Notes under the pieces: generated by a model
What the model was told of the DNA's origin: nothing
What the model saw: the letters and a program-made list of their open reading frames with translations, nothing else
The model's database searches: none
Translations under genes and position numbers: made by a program
Shown here: positions 37,756 to 52,100 of the stretch, piece by piece
Numbering within the stretch: position 1 is the stretch's first letter
Layout: each line of letters opens with the position of its first letter
DNA from: Rachycentron canadum
Lineage: Eukaryota; Chordata; Actinopteri; Carangiformes; Rachycentridae
Assembly (NCBI GenBank): GCA_038496675.1
Contig: CM076650.1
Coordinates: forward strand, 7,096,882 to 7,160,881
Direction: 5' to 3'
Length of the DNA stretch: 64,000 bases

Positions 37756-40700
37756 GGGAGACAAACTGAGGAAATAGAATTACTTGCTCACAACACATCT
37801 CATTTCTCAATCGTTTCAGGATTCGTTTTCATTTTTCGAGGGCGTAGATGCAGGTTTTGATGACTTATGAGCAGCACAATCCCCATGGTGATATCCCAGT
37901 GATGACACAGGGTAATAAGAATGATATGGGGGGAGGGGGGACATAACATATACGTGTATACCCTTGTGATATGTTCCTTGATGTTTGCTTTAAACATCCG
38001 TCTGTGGCTACGTTTTGAAGAAAGAAGAAAAGAGAAACACAACAGAAAAAAAAAACATGCTTGTAAATAAAAAAAAAAAAGAAAAGAAAAAAAGAGAAGA
38101 AAAAAAGAATGAAAATGCAGATGTCTGTCAAAGTCAATGAGCCTGTGAGTGATTTTCAAACAGAACGTAACTGCTGTCTGAATAAGTCATCAAACTCCTT
38201 TTGCCAAAGCTGAGCTCAGGTAGAGACTGGCTGGATGGAAAATAGGGTCAGAATGTTTTTTTTTTTTTTTTTTTAATAGATATATATCATCCCAGGAGAA
38301 TTACACAATACAAGTTATTGTGATTGCTTCCGTCTGTACTGGTAGTGACTGAGGACTTACAGGCTGGACCCCCTATTTAAAACCTTGTTCTGGATCTGTG
38401 GACTGATTTGATCCATATGGGAGCTGAAGCCCCGCAGCAAAAGGAAAGAGAAAAGATCACATGACCCCAGAGCAACCATTTGGGCCATCCATTCTGAGCA
38501 TGCAAAGAAAGAGCGTTAGCATTTAAATCAAGAACAGTAACTGCGAAAACTGCAAAAATCGTGCAAGCCGATCAAACCGAAGAAGAAACAACAATAACTC
38601 ATCACAAGTGCAAAATGACATTTGCTACTGTCTATACAGTGTTTTTCAAACTCTTGTTAGTTTTTCTCCAACTTAACTAGGAAGGATAGATTCAACATGC
38701 TGAATGGCAGCGTACCGTTATCATCACAGGACTCTGACTGGAAGGAGCTGAGGGACTGGACCTCAGACATGCTGCCCCTGGTGTTATAGGGGTGACAGGC
38801 ACTGTCCTCCACAGGCTTCTTGGTCAGGCACGGGTCCAGGTCCACCACTTTAGCTAGTGAAGAAAGCACAGTCCAATTATAGGCAATAAAGTTGGAATCC
38901 ATTTGTGTCGGGATGTGCAACAAACATTTGCCACTTTTCCATTTTCATGGGCCATTTCTACATTTAAATACTTGAAAAGCACATATATTTTTCTAGTTGA
39001 TTATAAAATAATGGCCTACTTCTGGTTTATAATATTAATAAATTAATCTAATGAACTGTGCCTCCAACAAAAGCACAGTGGAGTACTTGCAAAACCAGAA
39101 TCCTTCTCTTTAATTTTGAATTAACTTGAGCACTCCTTCATGTTATGGGTCCACAGTATTTTTTTTAACAATTCTCAACATGTTTCCTGGAAAGAACTGT
39201 ATAATTTAGAGCAATTTAGAGAAAATAAAGGCAAAGTTTTGTTTTTTTAGTTATTAAAAATAGATTTTATTTAGTTGTGCTGAGTACTGTCAGACCTCCA
39301 GGGGAATTTCCCTAAAAGAACTGCCCCATTTAAAGCTCATTATTTATTTTTAGAAAGTTTGTCCATACAGTGCCTACATATGCTGCATTGTATGCCTGCC
39401 CGTAGAAACATTAACAGGTTAAATTAGCAAATAATTGGTAAGGCAAGGCAAGGTAATTTTATTTGTATAGCTCATTTTTACAAACAGTTTGTCTCAAAGG
39501 GCTTTACATAGCATCATAACAACATCCTCTGCCCTTAGCCCTCACATCGACTGAGGAAAAACTGAAAACGGAAAGTGTACCAATTCAATTCTAATTCTAT
39601 TTTCCCTCTAATTAGTACCAAATTACATCATCCTTCACAGGAAACCTCAGAGTAAATTATTAAATAAAATGTTACCTTAAAACTTCATGAAATATTCTCA
39701 TGACTGGATTCTACTGAAAGTCACTTTTGTGATTTTTAAATGATCTTGATCTTAGGGGGTAGGTTGACAGAGGGCCACCCACATTAAGAATAGGTGCACC
39801 CAAAATAAATGCACATGCGCTGCACGGCATTAAATGCAAAGAATGTCCTAACAGTGGTAATTTAGAGCTCAATGCACCTCCTGCCTGTTGAAATAAGGCA
39901 CTGGTAAAGCTGTTGACACCTACAAGCAAACTTACTGTCATAATCATAGTCCCAGTTAGGCTTCTGGATGGAGTCGCTATCTGAGACTGAGTTGGAGGGA
40001 GGGGGCGGGGGGAGATTGGGTGCTACGCTGCACACGGCCACAGTCTTGCGGTGACCGTGCACGGAGTCTGGGTTGAAGGTGCTGAACTCGGGATGCTCCG
40101 GGATGGCAGAGCCCTCGAACGAATTCCTGTCCAGGTTGTTTCGTGAGTCGCTCGGAATGCTGGGAGTGTAGGAGATGGGCCGCACTGGCACCTGGGGCGG
40201 GATGTCGGAGTAGATATTCTTGTTGAGTTTGATGTCAAAATAAGGTCTCTGGAGGAAGGAGGGAGGCATGTTTGAACCTCCAGGATGTTTGTCGTCATTG
40301 TTGGTCTTGGACCTCCTGCGACAGGCCTTCTTGCGGATGATGATAAAGAGGAGCACCAGGATGAAGATGCTGGACACGAACACCACGATGCCGATCACCT
40401 CCTCCAGGCCAATGTTCCAGGAGGTGGAGACAAATTCGTTGCGGACCTCTGCACGGAGTTCACACATCTGCCCGCTGAAGCCCAGCGAGCAGTTACATTT
40501 GTAGGAGCCGTACGTGTTCTGGCACTGGCCTCCGTTGGCACAGGGGTTCTTGATGCACTCATCAACATCACTCAGGCACCTGGACAACACATGGGAATTA
40601 GGTGACTTTATATTCCACACTATTGTTGCAAGACAACACACCTGACAGCTTGGAAATATTAAACCATTATGTGGATTCATATTAATGAATTTGAACTCCA

Positions 40701-43118
40701 AAGTTGACAAACCTGTCTCCCTGGAAACCTGCTTCGCATTCACACACTGGACCATCCAGACTGTCAATACACTTTCCGCTGTTTTTACAGGGGTTGTCTC
40801 TGCAGTACGGCCCCAACTGGCACCTGAATCCAAAACAAGTTTCCGTGAGCAACCCAACGAGTCTCCGACTGCTGAGACGTCGTGAATTTGTATTCAGGGG
40901 TGAATTTGTGAAAAAAGTTTAGGTTTTATGTTGCTGCGGGATATGTCACCGTGCTAATTAATGAAAACATAATTACAAAAAATACAAATTACAGGTATGC
41001 AAGCCTACAGGTTTTGACCTCAAATATAATTATTACTATTTTTATTTTTATAATAATTTTAGTGTTGAATTACATTGACTGCTATAGAGCATACTGATGA
41101 CACACACAGACCTGTGCAAAATACTTCCACCATCACATCATTGCTGCATGTTTATAGACAATGTTCACTTCTATTTACAACTGAGACCTAAAAGTTGTGA
41201 TACCTCTGTCCTGAGTACTGCCCTCTGCACTGGCAGTAGAAGTCGTCTGAGCGAGGGACACAGGTGCCACCGTACAGGCAGGGGTTGGAGGCACAAGGGC
41301 TTATGCCAATCTCACAGTGGGTGCCCATGAAAGAGGCAGGACACTTACAGAAGTAGCCTGTGGTATGAAGAAGAGGAAGGCAAAATGAAGACACCAACGC
41401 TGAGCAAGTGTCCATTTTCATGCTATAAAAATCTCAAGCAAAAAGCCAGTTTGTGTCTGTGTTGTAAATAGCACAGTGACACTGTTGTTCCGTGCTCTCC
41501 ACACTGCTGTTTGTGCTTTTTTTAGAAATGAATCTGATGATACTGAAACTTGACACATCTTCCAGATGTATCTGGGATGTGAGGGATTATTCCTTCTGAA
41601 CTGCTCGCAGGGTTTTAATGGGAATGCAGAAGTGCTGTTTTTGCATTAACAGCAGAGCACAGGAACACACCAGAAAACTTATTTGTTTCTTATTAATATT
41701 CTCTTACTTCTTAATATTAATTAGCCTGTGTGTTGCTCATCTTCAGTGAAGGTCTGGTTAATCTCTTCAAATAGGTACATTTCTGAATTTATGTTACATC
41801 TGGTTGCAATTAACAGAAAACTCCTCAGAAAATGTACAAGTACTCAAGCAGTGCAGTACACAAAAAGAGGAGAACTGGAAATTCAAATGAAGCGGCTTCA
41901 GAGCTGCTCATCAGCTGAGCAGCACATTATGTACCTCCATTAGGCAGCGAGGTGCAGCTCCCTCCGTTGGTGCAGGGGTTGCTGGAACAACTCTCAGCAG
42001 GTGCGAGTGCACAGCCTGGAGCCACGTCCACGATGTCCTCCAGCACAGCGTGGGCCCGGTGAGCTTTGGTGTTGAGCGGCAGCTCCTGGCCATTCAGGGT
42101 GATGGCCTCCATGCAGCCGCGGAGCCCGTTGGTGACAGGCAGGCTGCGTCCGAGGCGAGAGGAGGCATGCTGGCGTACGTGACCGCCAAAGTAAATACTG
42201 TTGTCAAGGTTGAGGGTGCGCAGGGTGCCCGGCGCTGTGCCTGAGGCGGCGTGCACTCGGTCCAACACCAGCTTCGCATAGTTACCATCTACCTCGAGTG
42301 AGACAGTGTGCCACTCCCCGTCGTTAACCTGAGCGCTGTGGACTGACACGAGGCCGGGGCCACTGCCACAGTCGAACTTGTACTGCAGGCGGCCGTTAAC
42401 AATCTATCGTAGAGACAGAAAATACAGAGTTACACCCTGGTGAACACTCACTGTCTGTCAGACTTGATTAACACTCAATTCATGAAATCAATTCATGACA
42501 CTGTCATAAATCTCTCCCTGTCAGAGAAAGCAGTGTGCACCTGATTATTTTTTAAAATTATATTAGACAATACCAGATTCACAGAAAAACAACAGCTTTC
42601 TACAACAATATAACTTCACTTCACGCTTCTAAAATAAACATACAAACTGTTGATATTAAAAGCCTTACATGGCAGTCTGATAAACAATAACTGCCTGATG
42701 GCTGGCCAGGTTTTAGTCGAAAGTCTGGCATGTAGACTACTGTTCCAGACAGACTCTAAAAGGAATGTGTGGAAAACTGCTTTCTGTTTCCCTCCCAGTA
42801 TTAAAATAGCTCTTGTGTGTGAGTTTGTCAACCCACCACCACATTCCCATAGTCCGTCATGTGAAAGGGGTTTTTAAAATCGCTTTTTGAACCCTCCAGC
42901 ATAGTTAGTTGGTATACACATGGCTGGATGGTCTCAAAAGAAGGCCGGTCGTCCATGTGTTTTATTAAGACCCTCTGATATGGAAATCCTGGGTGGTAAT
43001 ACAGAGATGAGCTAAGAAATGCAGAGGGGTCAGTCTGTCTAGACTTAATTATGAGTAAGTAAGGTCAATGTGTAAGTTTTAAAGGGGTTGAAGGAATAAA
43101 TGTATGATTGCAGATAGT

Positions 43119-43163
<45 letters not shown>

Positions 43164-46100
43164 CAAACCTCAAGGATGCTATAATCCGTTCCTTTAGCGT
43201 ACATGACGGTAGCGTGGCTGGAGAAGGTCCTGAGCCTCAGAGACAGTTTCATCAGCTCCTTGTTTTCGTTCTCCATCAGATGATATTTCATGTATCCACT
43301 GCCGCTGAAGGTCAGCGAGTGGCCATCTGACATGAATCGACAGACATTCATTTTAAAATGAAAAGCAAAGGACGAAGATATCTAGGGACACAGATAAAGG
43401 TGGGTGGTCTTACCTGAACATTTGCTCTTTGTGCCCTCTGGACACACACAGCTGTACATGTTCTCTCTAGGATCTGCTACACACTCCATCCCCTCAGGGC
43501 AGGGGTGGTTCTCACACAGGTTGTTCAGTACAGGGCATCGTCCACCTATGTACCAAAAGACATCTCCTCAGAATGGGAGTTCGAACCGACAATAAATGTG
43601 GAAATGAGCGCGCGGGTGTGTTTGTGTGAATATGAGGTGCAATCAGTCTACCGTCACACTGGCAGGTTGCAGTTCTCTGGTGGCGTGGTGTAACGAAGCT
43701 GAGGCGAGCTGTGCTGTAAGTGGACATGGTGGTTTTATCCAGGGAGATGACCTCGTCGCAGAAGCGCAGTGGGCAGTCCAGCCCAGCGCACAGCTTCTGC
43801 ACCACCCGTATGATCCGGACCCCGGTCATCTCCTCAATGACAGCTGCAGAGGAGTTCAGCTTACGGAAGACAACCTGAGGAAAGAGGTGCAGCGCTGAGG
43901 TAAGTACTCTATCATATATTAAAATTTGATGCTTTTATTTGCATATATAAGATAATAAGATAAAATGTGACTGTGATGAGGAGCTCTTTCATGAACATTT
44001 TTCATTATTCCCTGACATGTTATTGTTAAAAGCTTCTGATATGAGGACAGAGGGTGCAGATTTTTTTCTGTTGTATATCAAGTACCCATGGACTGGTGGG
44101 GGGAAAAAAACAAGCAAAACAAGTTGGTCCTGTTGTCAGTATTTTTTGACATTTAAGGACAAAATAATTAATTGATTAGTTGGAAAAATTATCTGCAGAT
44201 CTATAATTAAAATACTTAGTCGCAGCCCTAAAGGTAATTATCATACGTTTCAACAACTCACTGACTGAATGAATGTGCGTGATCTTACCTCTTGAGACTG
44301 GTAGGGGCTTCCAGATCTCTCTAGAGTCAACAGCACGTCCAGATCTCCTTGCTCAGACGGTTGCAGACTCACTAACTGCACCTCACTCCTCCTCACCCCA
44401 GCAATGTTCCTCAGTGCCCGCTGGAAGTTGCGCCAGTAATCCCCGATGAACTCCTCAGGAGCTATATTTGCGAAACGTACCGCAATCGAGTTGTCCAGGG
44501 CCTGACGAGCTGCTTGTCGAACATGTACCGTGACGTCAGCAGCTGTGGTGAAGCGCCCGTCGGTCACCGTCACATTGAGCGGGTAGTGACCCACGTCCAG
44601 CGGCCGCAGGGCTATAACTTTACCATCAGAGGCGGACACCGAAAACAAGGCCCCGCTCTCATCTGAGGAAGAGGAGTAGGAGGAAGATGATGGGGCGAGG
44701 CTATAGGTGAGAGTGTCGTAGATGTCTTGGTCAGTGGCATGGATCTTGCCCAGGACACCTCCAGGGTATTCATCCCCTGAGGTGGAGATGAAAATGTCCA
44801 GTGGAAGTATAGCAGGAGGGTAGACGCTCTCCTCGATTATACGCACGCTGATGAAGGCTGTGGAAAAGAGCGAAGGTTTGCCGCTGTCTGACACCTAGTA
44901 TGAGAAAGGAGAGGGAGATACATCCATGAAGAAATCTTGCAAGACTTATTATTCCAACAGTAGAGGGCAATCAAGCTCTTCCATCGCTGCCAGCATCTAC
45001 ATACTTTAGGCACATTAGATACTAAAGCCATCAGAACATCTACACAGATACACTCTGTCACATAGATTGTCATAAAAAAAAAACCCAATTATGACTCAAG
45101 TCTGAGTGTGCATCTTGTGTGTAACAAGACTTCACACTTAGCTCTCATATCCCATCTGCCCACTTTTTTTTTTTTCCTCTGTTCTTTCCTCAAAGGTGAC
45201 ACATCAACACCCAGAAACACACATAATCCTGCCAACTCACAACAAATGTCTTTTATTTATGCCTCTAATATGTAGGCATAAATAATATGATGTACTCTGA
45301 TGCACAGCTTTGTTGTGTTGCCTAGTTCAATTCAGCTGTTTTATGTGGTTATGTGGTATGTGGTTAAACGCCGCATTTAAAATATATTTAGAGGGATTAA
45401 AGGATGGAGACAAATGCTCACTCGTTTGAGAGGGAAAAGAGGAAGAGATAGTGAGTGAGTGAGGATGATAGAAAAGGTACAGAGAGGGAGAAAAGGCAGG
45501 ACAAATACATCAGGTTGCTGTGGCTTGACTGTTAAATCAATACAACCTCTCAACCCTGGTTTCTCCTCAGTGCTGTGACTCACCTGTGCTTGAAGTAGGT
45601 AGTGTTCTTTACTTTTCCTATTCAGCGCCCCCATGGCTACTAGAGCTCCCTGCTGATTGATGTGGAAAGCATCGCCCTCGTTCCCATCCACAATGGCAAA
45701 GGTGTAAGGTGGGCCATTGTGGGAAGCATCCCGATCAGTTACAGTGAGCTGAAGAACACTTGTGCCTTTTGGTCGATTCTCCTGTGGGATACGAGAGGGG
45801 AGAGTTTAATGTCTGTGGTGAGAGGAGGCGGTTGTCATCAAGCTATTCAGTTGTCATGTTTAACTGCAAATGCGTTTCACAAGTTAAGATCTGCACCCAC
45901 AGAAACTGTCTTCATGAAATATCTGTCGGGATGATATTTTTTCTTTTTAGCCAAAAAAGCAAAATTTGTTTGTATGTCATGACGCATTAATACATGGATT
46001 TCAGAGAAAAAAAAGTCCTAATAATGTTTAAGCCATGCCTTTTCCCCTAGCACCATCAGTGGGTCTAAGTTTTAAATTTACTTAAGAATATCTCAAGTTC

Positions 46101-49100
46101 TACAACATGGATTGGCACAAAATCTAATGCTGATATTATTGGCTTTCAGGTGATGAATCCTAATCACTTTGGAGACCCTTGATTTCTCCTCTGGCACCAC
46201 AGAGCTGGTTGGAATTGGAATAACCCCGGTAATCACTGTCACATTCGAATCTATCTATCAAATACTATCTTCAACTTTGCATTTCTCCAACACAGTTGAT
46301 GGTGCTGGCGTTTGCCACTTGTGCGTGTCTGCACCATGATGTTGAGGCTAAGTGATGAGTAACAGTCAAAGGGACCATGTCTCTTTCACAGTTAAATCCT
46401 TGTGTCTTGTTTTTCTGTGCATGAATGGGCTTTAGATCTGTTCCGTATGTTGACTCTTTCAAGTCATGACTCAAAGCTCTCCTGATATCCCTGGTAGTGT
46501 GTACAGTATGTGTGGGTCCTGTGTGTGTGTGTGTTAGTGTGATTTTGTGCTTCACTTTGATCAAAGTTCCACAGTGTTTAAAATAAAGCCAGTCAGGATT
46601 TTTTCATGGGCAAAGCAATGTTTCATCGAGAAGTGCAACATGTACTGTGCCTCCTCGAAGTATCTCCTATATTACTTTTTCAATTTTCTAAACAGAGGGG
46701 AAAATGGGAAACAAATCACCTTCCCCTTACCTTTGGAATCATGATTTGTTCCTTTTTTTTAAAATTCCCAAACAAGGATACAAGTGCATCTCTCTATCAT
46801 CTATTCTTCTCATCCTTACACGTTTTCCATTTACTCCAGTCAACCATCCATTATCAGCTTCAAATTTTCAGGTAATACTTTTTCTGTATTCACACACTTA
46901 AGATGCAGCCTTTGTCTCTCAATTCCCTCACTCTCCCCCTTTCTCCCCTCTCCTTACCTCTGTTACTGCTCCATCCTCCTTCTTGACATTCTAGTCGCAC
47001 AGTCTCCCATTATTCCTCCCTGTTAATCCCCTCTCTCTATGTCCACTGCAACCACCCCTCCTCCCCCACTTCCTGCACCTCCCCCTCTCTTTCTTCCTCT
47101 CATTCTAACTCATTTTCATCTTCTCCACACATAGACCCATTTCCCTCCTCTCACCTGGATGATGAGGCTGTAGTTGGACTGGGAGAAAAGGGGCGGGTTG
47201 TCATTGACGTCGGAGATGTCGATGTTGATCATGGCGCTGCTTGAAAGTGGGGGCACCCCATTGTCTGAGGCTACCACCGTCAGAGTGTAGCCTGAAGTCT
47301 GAGAGACAGAAAGGGAATTACTATACAGAGGCAAAGCTGCTTTTCTAAGCAATAATGCAGTGGAGTTGGGTAAACAAGCTTCGCTATTAGGCCTGACATG
47401 ACTGTGATTGGATTCTGCATAGAGTGCAATTAGTTCCTCGGTGGATTAAAGTCCATTTGTACAGTCAGCATTGTATCTGCTGTTTCTCTTACTCGCTCTC
47501 TGTCCAGCTGGCGAGCAACTCTAAGTTCTCCTCTGACCGGATCGATGGTGAAGGGGCTGCCTTGGTTACCGTCCACAATGGTGAACCGCACGCGATCGTA
47601 AGAGGGTCCGTCAAGATCCTCAGCCATCACCTGTGAATCAATCAACCAATCAAAACAATGATCAATCATCCATCTTTGATTAGGCATCTATACAACAATT
47701 TATTGCCTTTGCTTTTATGTTTGATGTTAACAAACCACTTCTCTCAATCAGCTTCAAGTTCCATAAATCGAGCCTCAAGCATCTGGGATTTATTGAAAAA
47801 AACATGATGTAATAAACCTCAATGCACCAATTAGGATTTAGCAATGATTGATTTGATATATGATGACTGTTGGTTGTCAGTTTCTCCATTGTCTCAGATC
47901 CTGTTTTTGAAGAGTCTCCTTGGACTCTGAGAACCTGGGATGACTTTGATTTCCATTATTTTCTGACATTTTATAAATTGACCAGCTAGAGAAAATCATA
48001 TGATAAAAAAACATAAGATAATCAGCCGACTGACAATCAAATTGATCATTAGTAGCAACCCTACTATGGCATCCAGATACATATGACCTTTTACTTCCCA
48101 CATTCACACTCTATAACACACACACACACACACACACTCTTAAAACCCACCAACCATCACATATTGAAAGGAATCCCCAGGGAAATCAGCAGACAGTGAA
48201 GATTTACAACTATGAGACAATGGTGGGTATTAAAATCTAATTTCATGATCGATAATTTATATTCAGGTACATTAGACACAGATAAATGACCATAAGCGGC
48301 CTTTTATAGGGTAGGAGGAGAGGTGAGCAGCAGAGGAAGACAGGAAGAGATGGAGCGGAAATTTAACATGCAAAAGGTAGAAAGCGCCTTATCTTGCATA
48401 GAGGCTTAATGAGTCAAATGCCTTTTAATTAAACTGTTTGAGCATGTGAGTCAGATAATGCTGGAGAACAGGGGTGCAGTGAGCATGAAGAGCATTGGTC
48501 CTAATTTAGCTGTGCCACCAGATGGTGATTTGCCACAGGTGCAGATACGTGATAGTGTGTTCAGTGAGTAATGGACAGAAAGGCTGTGAGCGAGTGGATG
48601 AGTGAGAAAGTGAACGAACCAACAGATTTAGCTGAGTGAACATTAAGAGAGAGAGACAGGGGCAAAATGTCTCATCCTGGATGAACTTTTGTAGTATTTT
48701 ATAATGCTAAACATAGCATGCATTGTATATTCTTACCGCCATCACAGTTTTCCCCAGCTCTGAGTCCTCACTGACAACTGCCGTGTAGACATCCTGGCTG
48801 AAGACAGGTTTGTTGTCATTGACATCAGTCAGGTTGATGTTCACAGTGGCCATGTCACTGAGCGGCGGTGAGCCACCATCTGTAGCCTCTATGGTGATGT
48901 AATATTCATGGGAGACCTCGTAGTCCAATGGCTCAATCACAAAAATGTCACCTGAGGACAAAGAGGCAGGAGAAAGTCAGGGAGAGAGTGGACTGAATTA
49001 CTTACTAAATAATACACAATAATACAACAGTATATACAGATAAAATAACCTCTTATGTTTGTAGAAAGTCTACAGAAGGGTAACCGTCATTAAGTCATTC

Positions 49101-52100
49101 TTTTTTTAACTCCTGACGTAACTTTTGTCACCTGGTTCATAAGTCCATAAAAAAACATTTTAGCAAGTCACCCATCGCCTGTCATCAAATTCAAAAGTTT
49201 AAATTTACATACATACAGTTCAGCTCAGCTGCTTTAATTTGTACTAATGTTTGCAGCTAGACAACAGAACAATATCATATCCTGCGCTGCAGTGATGCAG
49301 TGAGCCAATCCAGTATGAAAAAAAAAAAACAGGGTGTTGTTTTTGAAATTCAAGTTCAGTGAGGGTTGAAAACAGAAAGCAGCATTTGCAGTTTTCACAC
49401 ACAGGGTAAGTTGTCTGGGATATTGCCATTTTTGTCCTTATCAGCTTTCAGCATGATGCCCTGATCAGTGTTGAGACAGGAACACAGACAGCAATGTAAT
49501 AGTGTGTGTAATGTGGCTCTATTTAGCCCTGTTGTGTTACATTAATTAAGTTTTCAGAATTCATTACTAGTACCAGTGAGAGACGAGAGCAAAATAAAAG
49601 TATTTTATTTCATGCTACCACATACCAGTGCGTGGGTCCACACTGAACATGCCATGCTCATTCCCACTGATGATGCTGTACGAGATCTCTCCGTTAGCCT
49701 CCGTGTCCCGGCTGGCGGCCTGCACTCTGAGCACCTGTGTGCCCACGGCCACGTCCTCAGACACAGTTGCTGTGTATTCACGGTGCTCAAACACTGGTGG
49801 ATTGTCGTTGATGTCCAGGACAGAGATGACCACCTGGCAGAGTGAGGAGAGACGCGGCGAGCCCTGGTCACTGGCACGGGCTTTCAGCTCATACACCGAC
49901 TGCACCTCGCGGTCCAGGGGACGCTCCAAGCTTATTACACCGGTGTGCTCATCAATTGAGAAATATCCATCAGCAGAGTTGACTAATGAGTAGAGGATGT
50001 CACTGTTAAGACCTGGAATGAAAGAAAGGGGACATTTTAGTTTTTATGTGCAACATCAATCGTTTCATTGCAGTTTGGCTAACATTCCTGTTAGTTGTAA
50101 GGTGATGCCTGTCTGACCTGTGCTGTTGCTGAACCTTACCACCCACCTCCAAGCAATTAAGCCTGTGAGAAAAATGTTCTCATCACCAATAACACTGATG
50201 GCAGATCGACAGAAATGCTCCTTTTTAAAGACGCATATTGATCCTTATATTGATATTGATTCTAGACCAATTAGAATGGTCACCTTCTGTTCTCGTTCCA
50301 AAGCTGCCATCTCTCACACAGCCTCTGATAAAAGGGAGCGGTAAACGTCTAATCCATGCCATCCTCATAACTCATGTCCTCCCACTAGCAAGACGCTCCC
50401 GGCAACAAGACAGAGACGAATCACAATAATAATCATAATGCCTTTCTGCAGGTGGCCTCCATTTGAAATACGCTATTATATTCCCATTTATCAGGTAAAT
50501 CCCCCCAACCCCATCCTCCGTGGATCTCATTATCGTGCTGGAGAGACTACCATGGGGAGCCCTGCTTATACGGTTTCCCATCACTTCAATCTGGTTTGAT
50601 CATCCTTGTGACAACTGCTTAATGGTGGAGAACTGTTAAGAGAATTGTGCTTAATTATGATAGGCTATATCACCTCATATACACACCAACCTTCATATGC
50701 TCACGCTTGAATCATTTAACATTAAAGTAGAGCTGGATTGATAAGTGGATTGACAGGAAATTAATCAGAAGCTTCTCTGTCATATATGATCATAAACTGA
50801 TATCTTTGGGTCTTGAACTGTTAATGCACCACCTTGGGCTGGTAAACCTTATGTTGGTTATGACATTTTTGCTATTTAATTGAATTCATTTATAAAATTT
50901 CTGCAAAAATATTCAATCAATTATAAATAATGAAAATAATCTTCACTTGCAGCTCTATATTGTTGTGAGTGTTACAGGAAGTGTTGTACAGAATATTTAT
51001 TGAGTGCGGACTAACTGCTAACATTTTCTGGACATCTGTACTTTCAAGACATTCTCCTTCATTAGCTTCAAGTGGATGCCAGGCTGTCAAGAACAAGCTT
51101 GGCACAGCCAAGTGGACAAAAGCAGACAATGATTCAAGTCCTGTAAAATGGAGCAGCACGGAAAATCAAATGAAGAAAAATAACAACAGCAAAGTCAGGG
51201 CAGAGGGCAAAGGGAGACAGGCAGATCCAGGCAGAGTGATAAAGGTCAGAGCAGAATTAAAGAAGGAATGTGTACTCGCATAACTTTAGTTTATCACAGA
51301 TCAAGGGCACCAGTCTGGGTCTGATTGTCTGTCTGGTTCATAACCATTCTGCACTGATAAGCGCTGCCTCTCAGAGATTGTAGCAGGACCCTGAACTGAG
51401 GAGCAGTGATGTGGGTAACTATCAAACGTCTTCCAGCCAAATGGGCAGGCGGATCGCAGAGGCTGTGGCACACAGCAACGAGTGCCAAGAACGGTACACA
51501 CAGAGACATACAGAGTCAAATATCGATGGAAGATAAGGCAACGTTTCTCTGTTGGGAGGAGGGTTACATTAGGCTTTGCATTTTGACGGTTGGCTGCAAG
51601 ACAGTTGACTGGAGCCTGAGTGAACTAGGTCAAAGCTACAACGTCTATTTTTCTTATACGCTCTCTGAGTCGGTGTGGGACTTGCCAGTTGTGCTTCAAG
51701 CTCACACCTAAATCAAAAAATACTAGACAGACAAAAAAAAGAACTGTGAATGTGTGTGATACCCATGTGTGTGAGACAAATACTAATCAAATCCTCCTCT
51801 GCTTTCCCTCAATGTAAGTCTAAATAATTATTGCTTCTGGCTAAACTGCAGGGAGCACCTTTTTTCTCCAGCCTTTCTTCAAGTACCCTTATCCTTGATA
51901 TTTGGGGGGGGGGGCTCCTAATACCAGCTCTTTCCTTTTACCATTTAATGTTTCTCTCTGAGGGACCTAATTCTAGCATTCATTTCATTATGTCAAGCTG
52001 TCAGTCCACCCAAAATGAGGGACTAGAATGACCTGCCCCACTAAACTAAAAGTGTGGTTTGGAGCAGCAGGTCCAACAGCTTCCTGGATTAAGTCTCAAT

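Larger units (their letters stand above)
35576..38715 (-). other. fat1: fat1 intron with cassette exons, N gap and regulatory-looking tracts
   Basis: 3.1-kb intron between the exon ending DDN and the last exon. It holds cassette exons at 37251-37310 and 36794-36829, a possible 63-bp exon at 38361-38423, a CA repeat on the transcript strand (37711-37753), a long U/C-rich tract on the transcript strand (about 38018-38109), and an assembly gap at 36612-36706. Confidence 0.85.

Noticed and set aside
38361..38423. Reading the 63-bp block as an in-frame insert (SHMDQISPQ...)
   Set aside because: The open frame needs entry in a phase that neither neighbouring fat1 exon supplies; kept only as a possible truncating exon.
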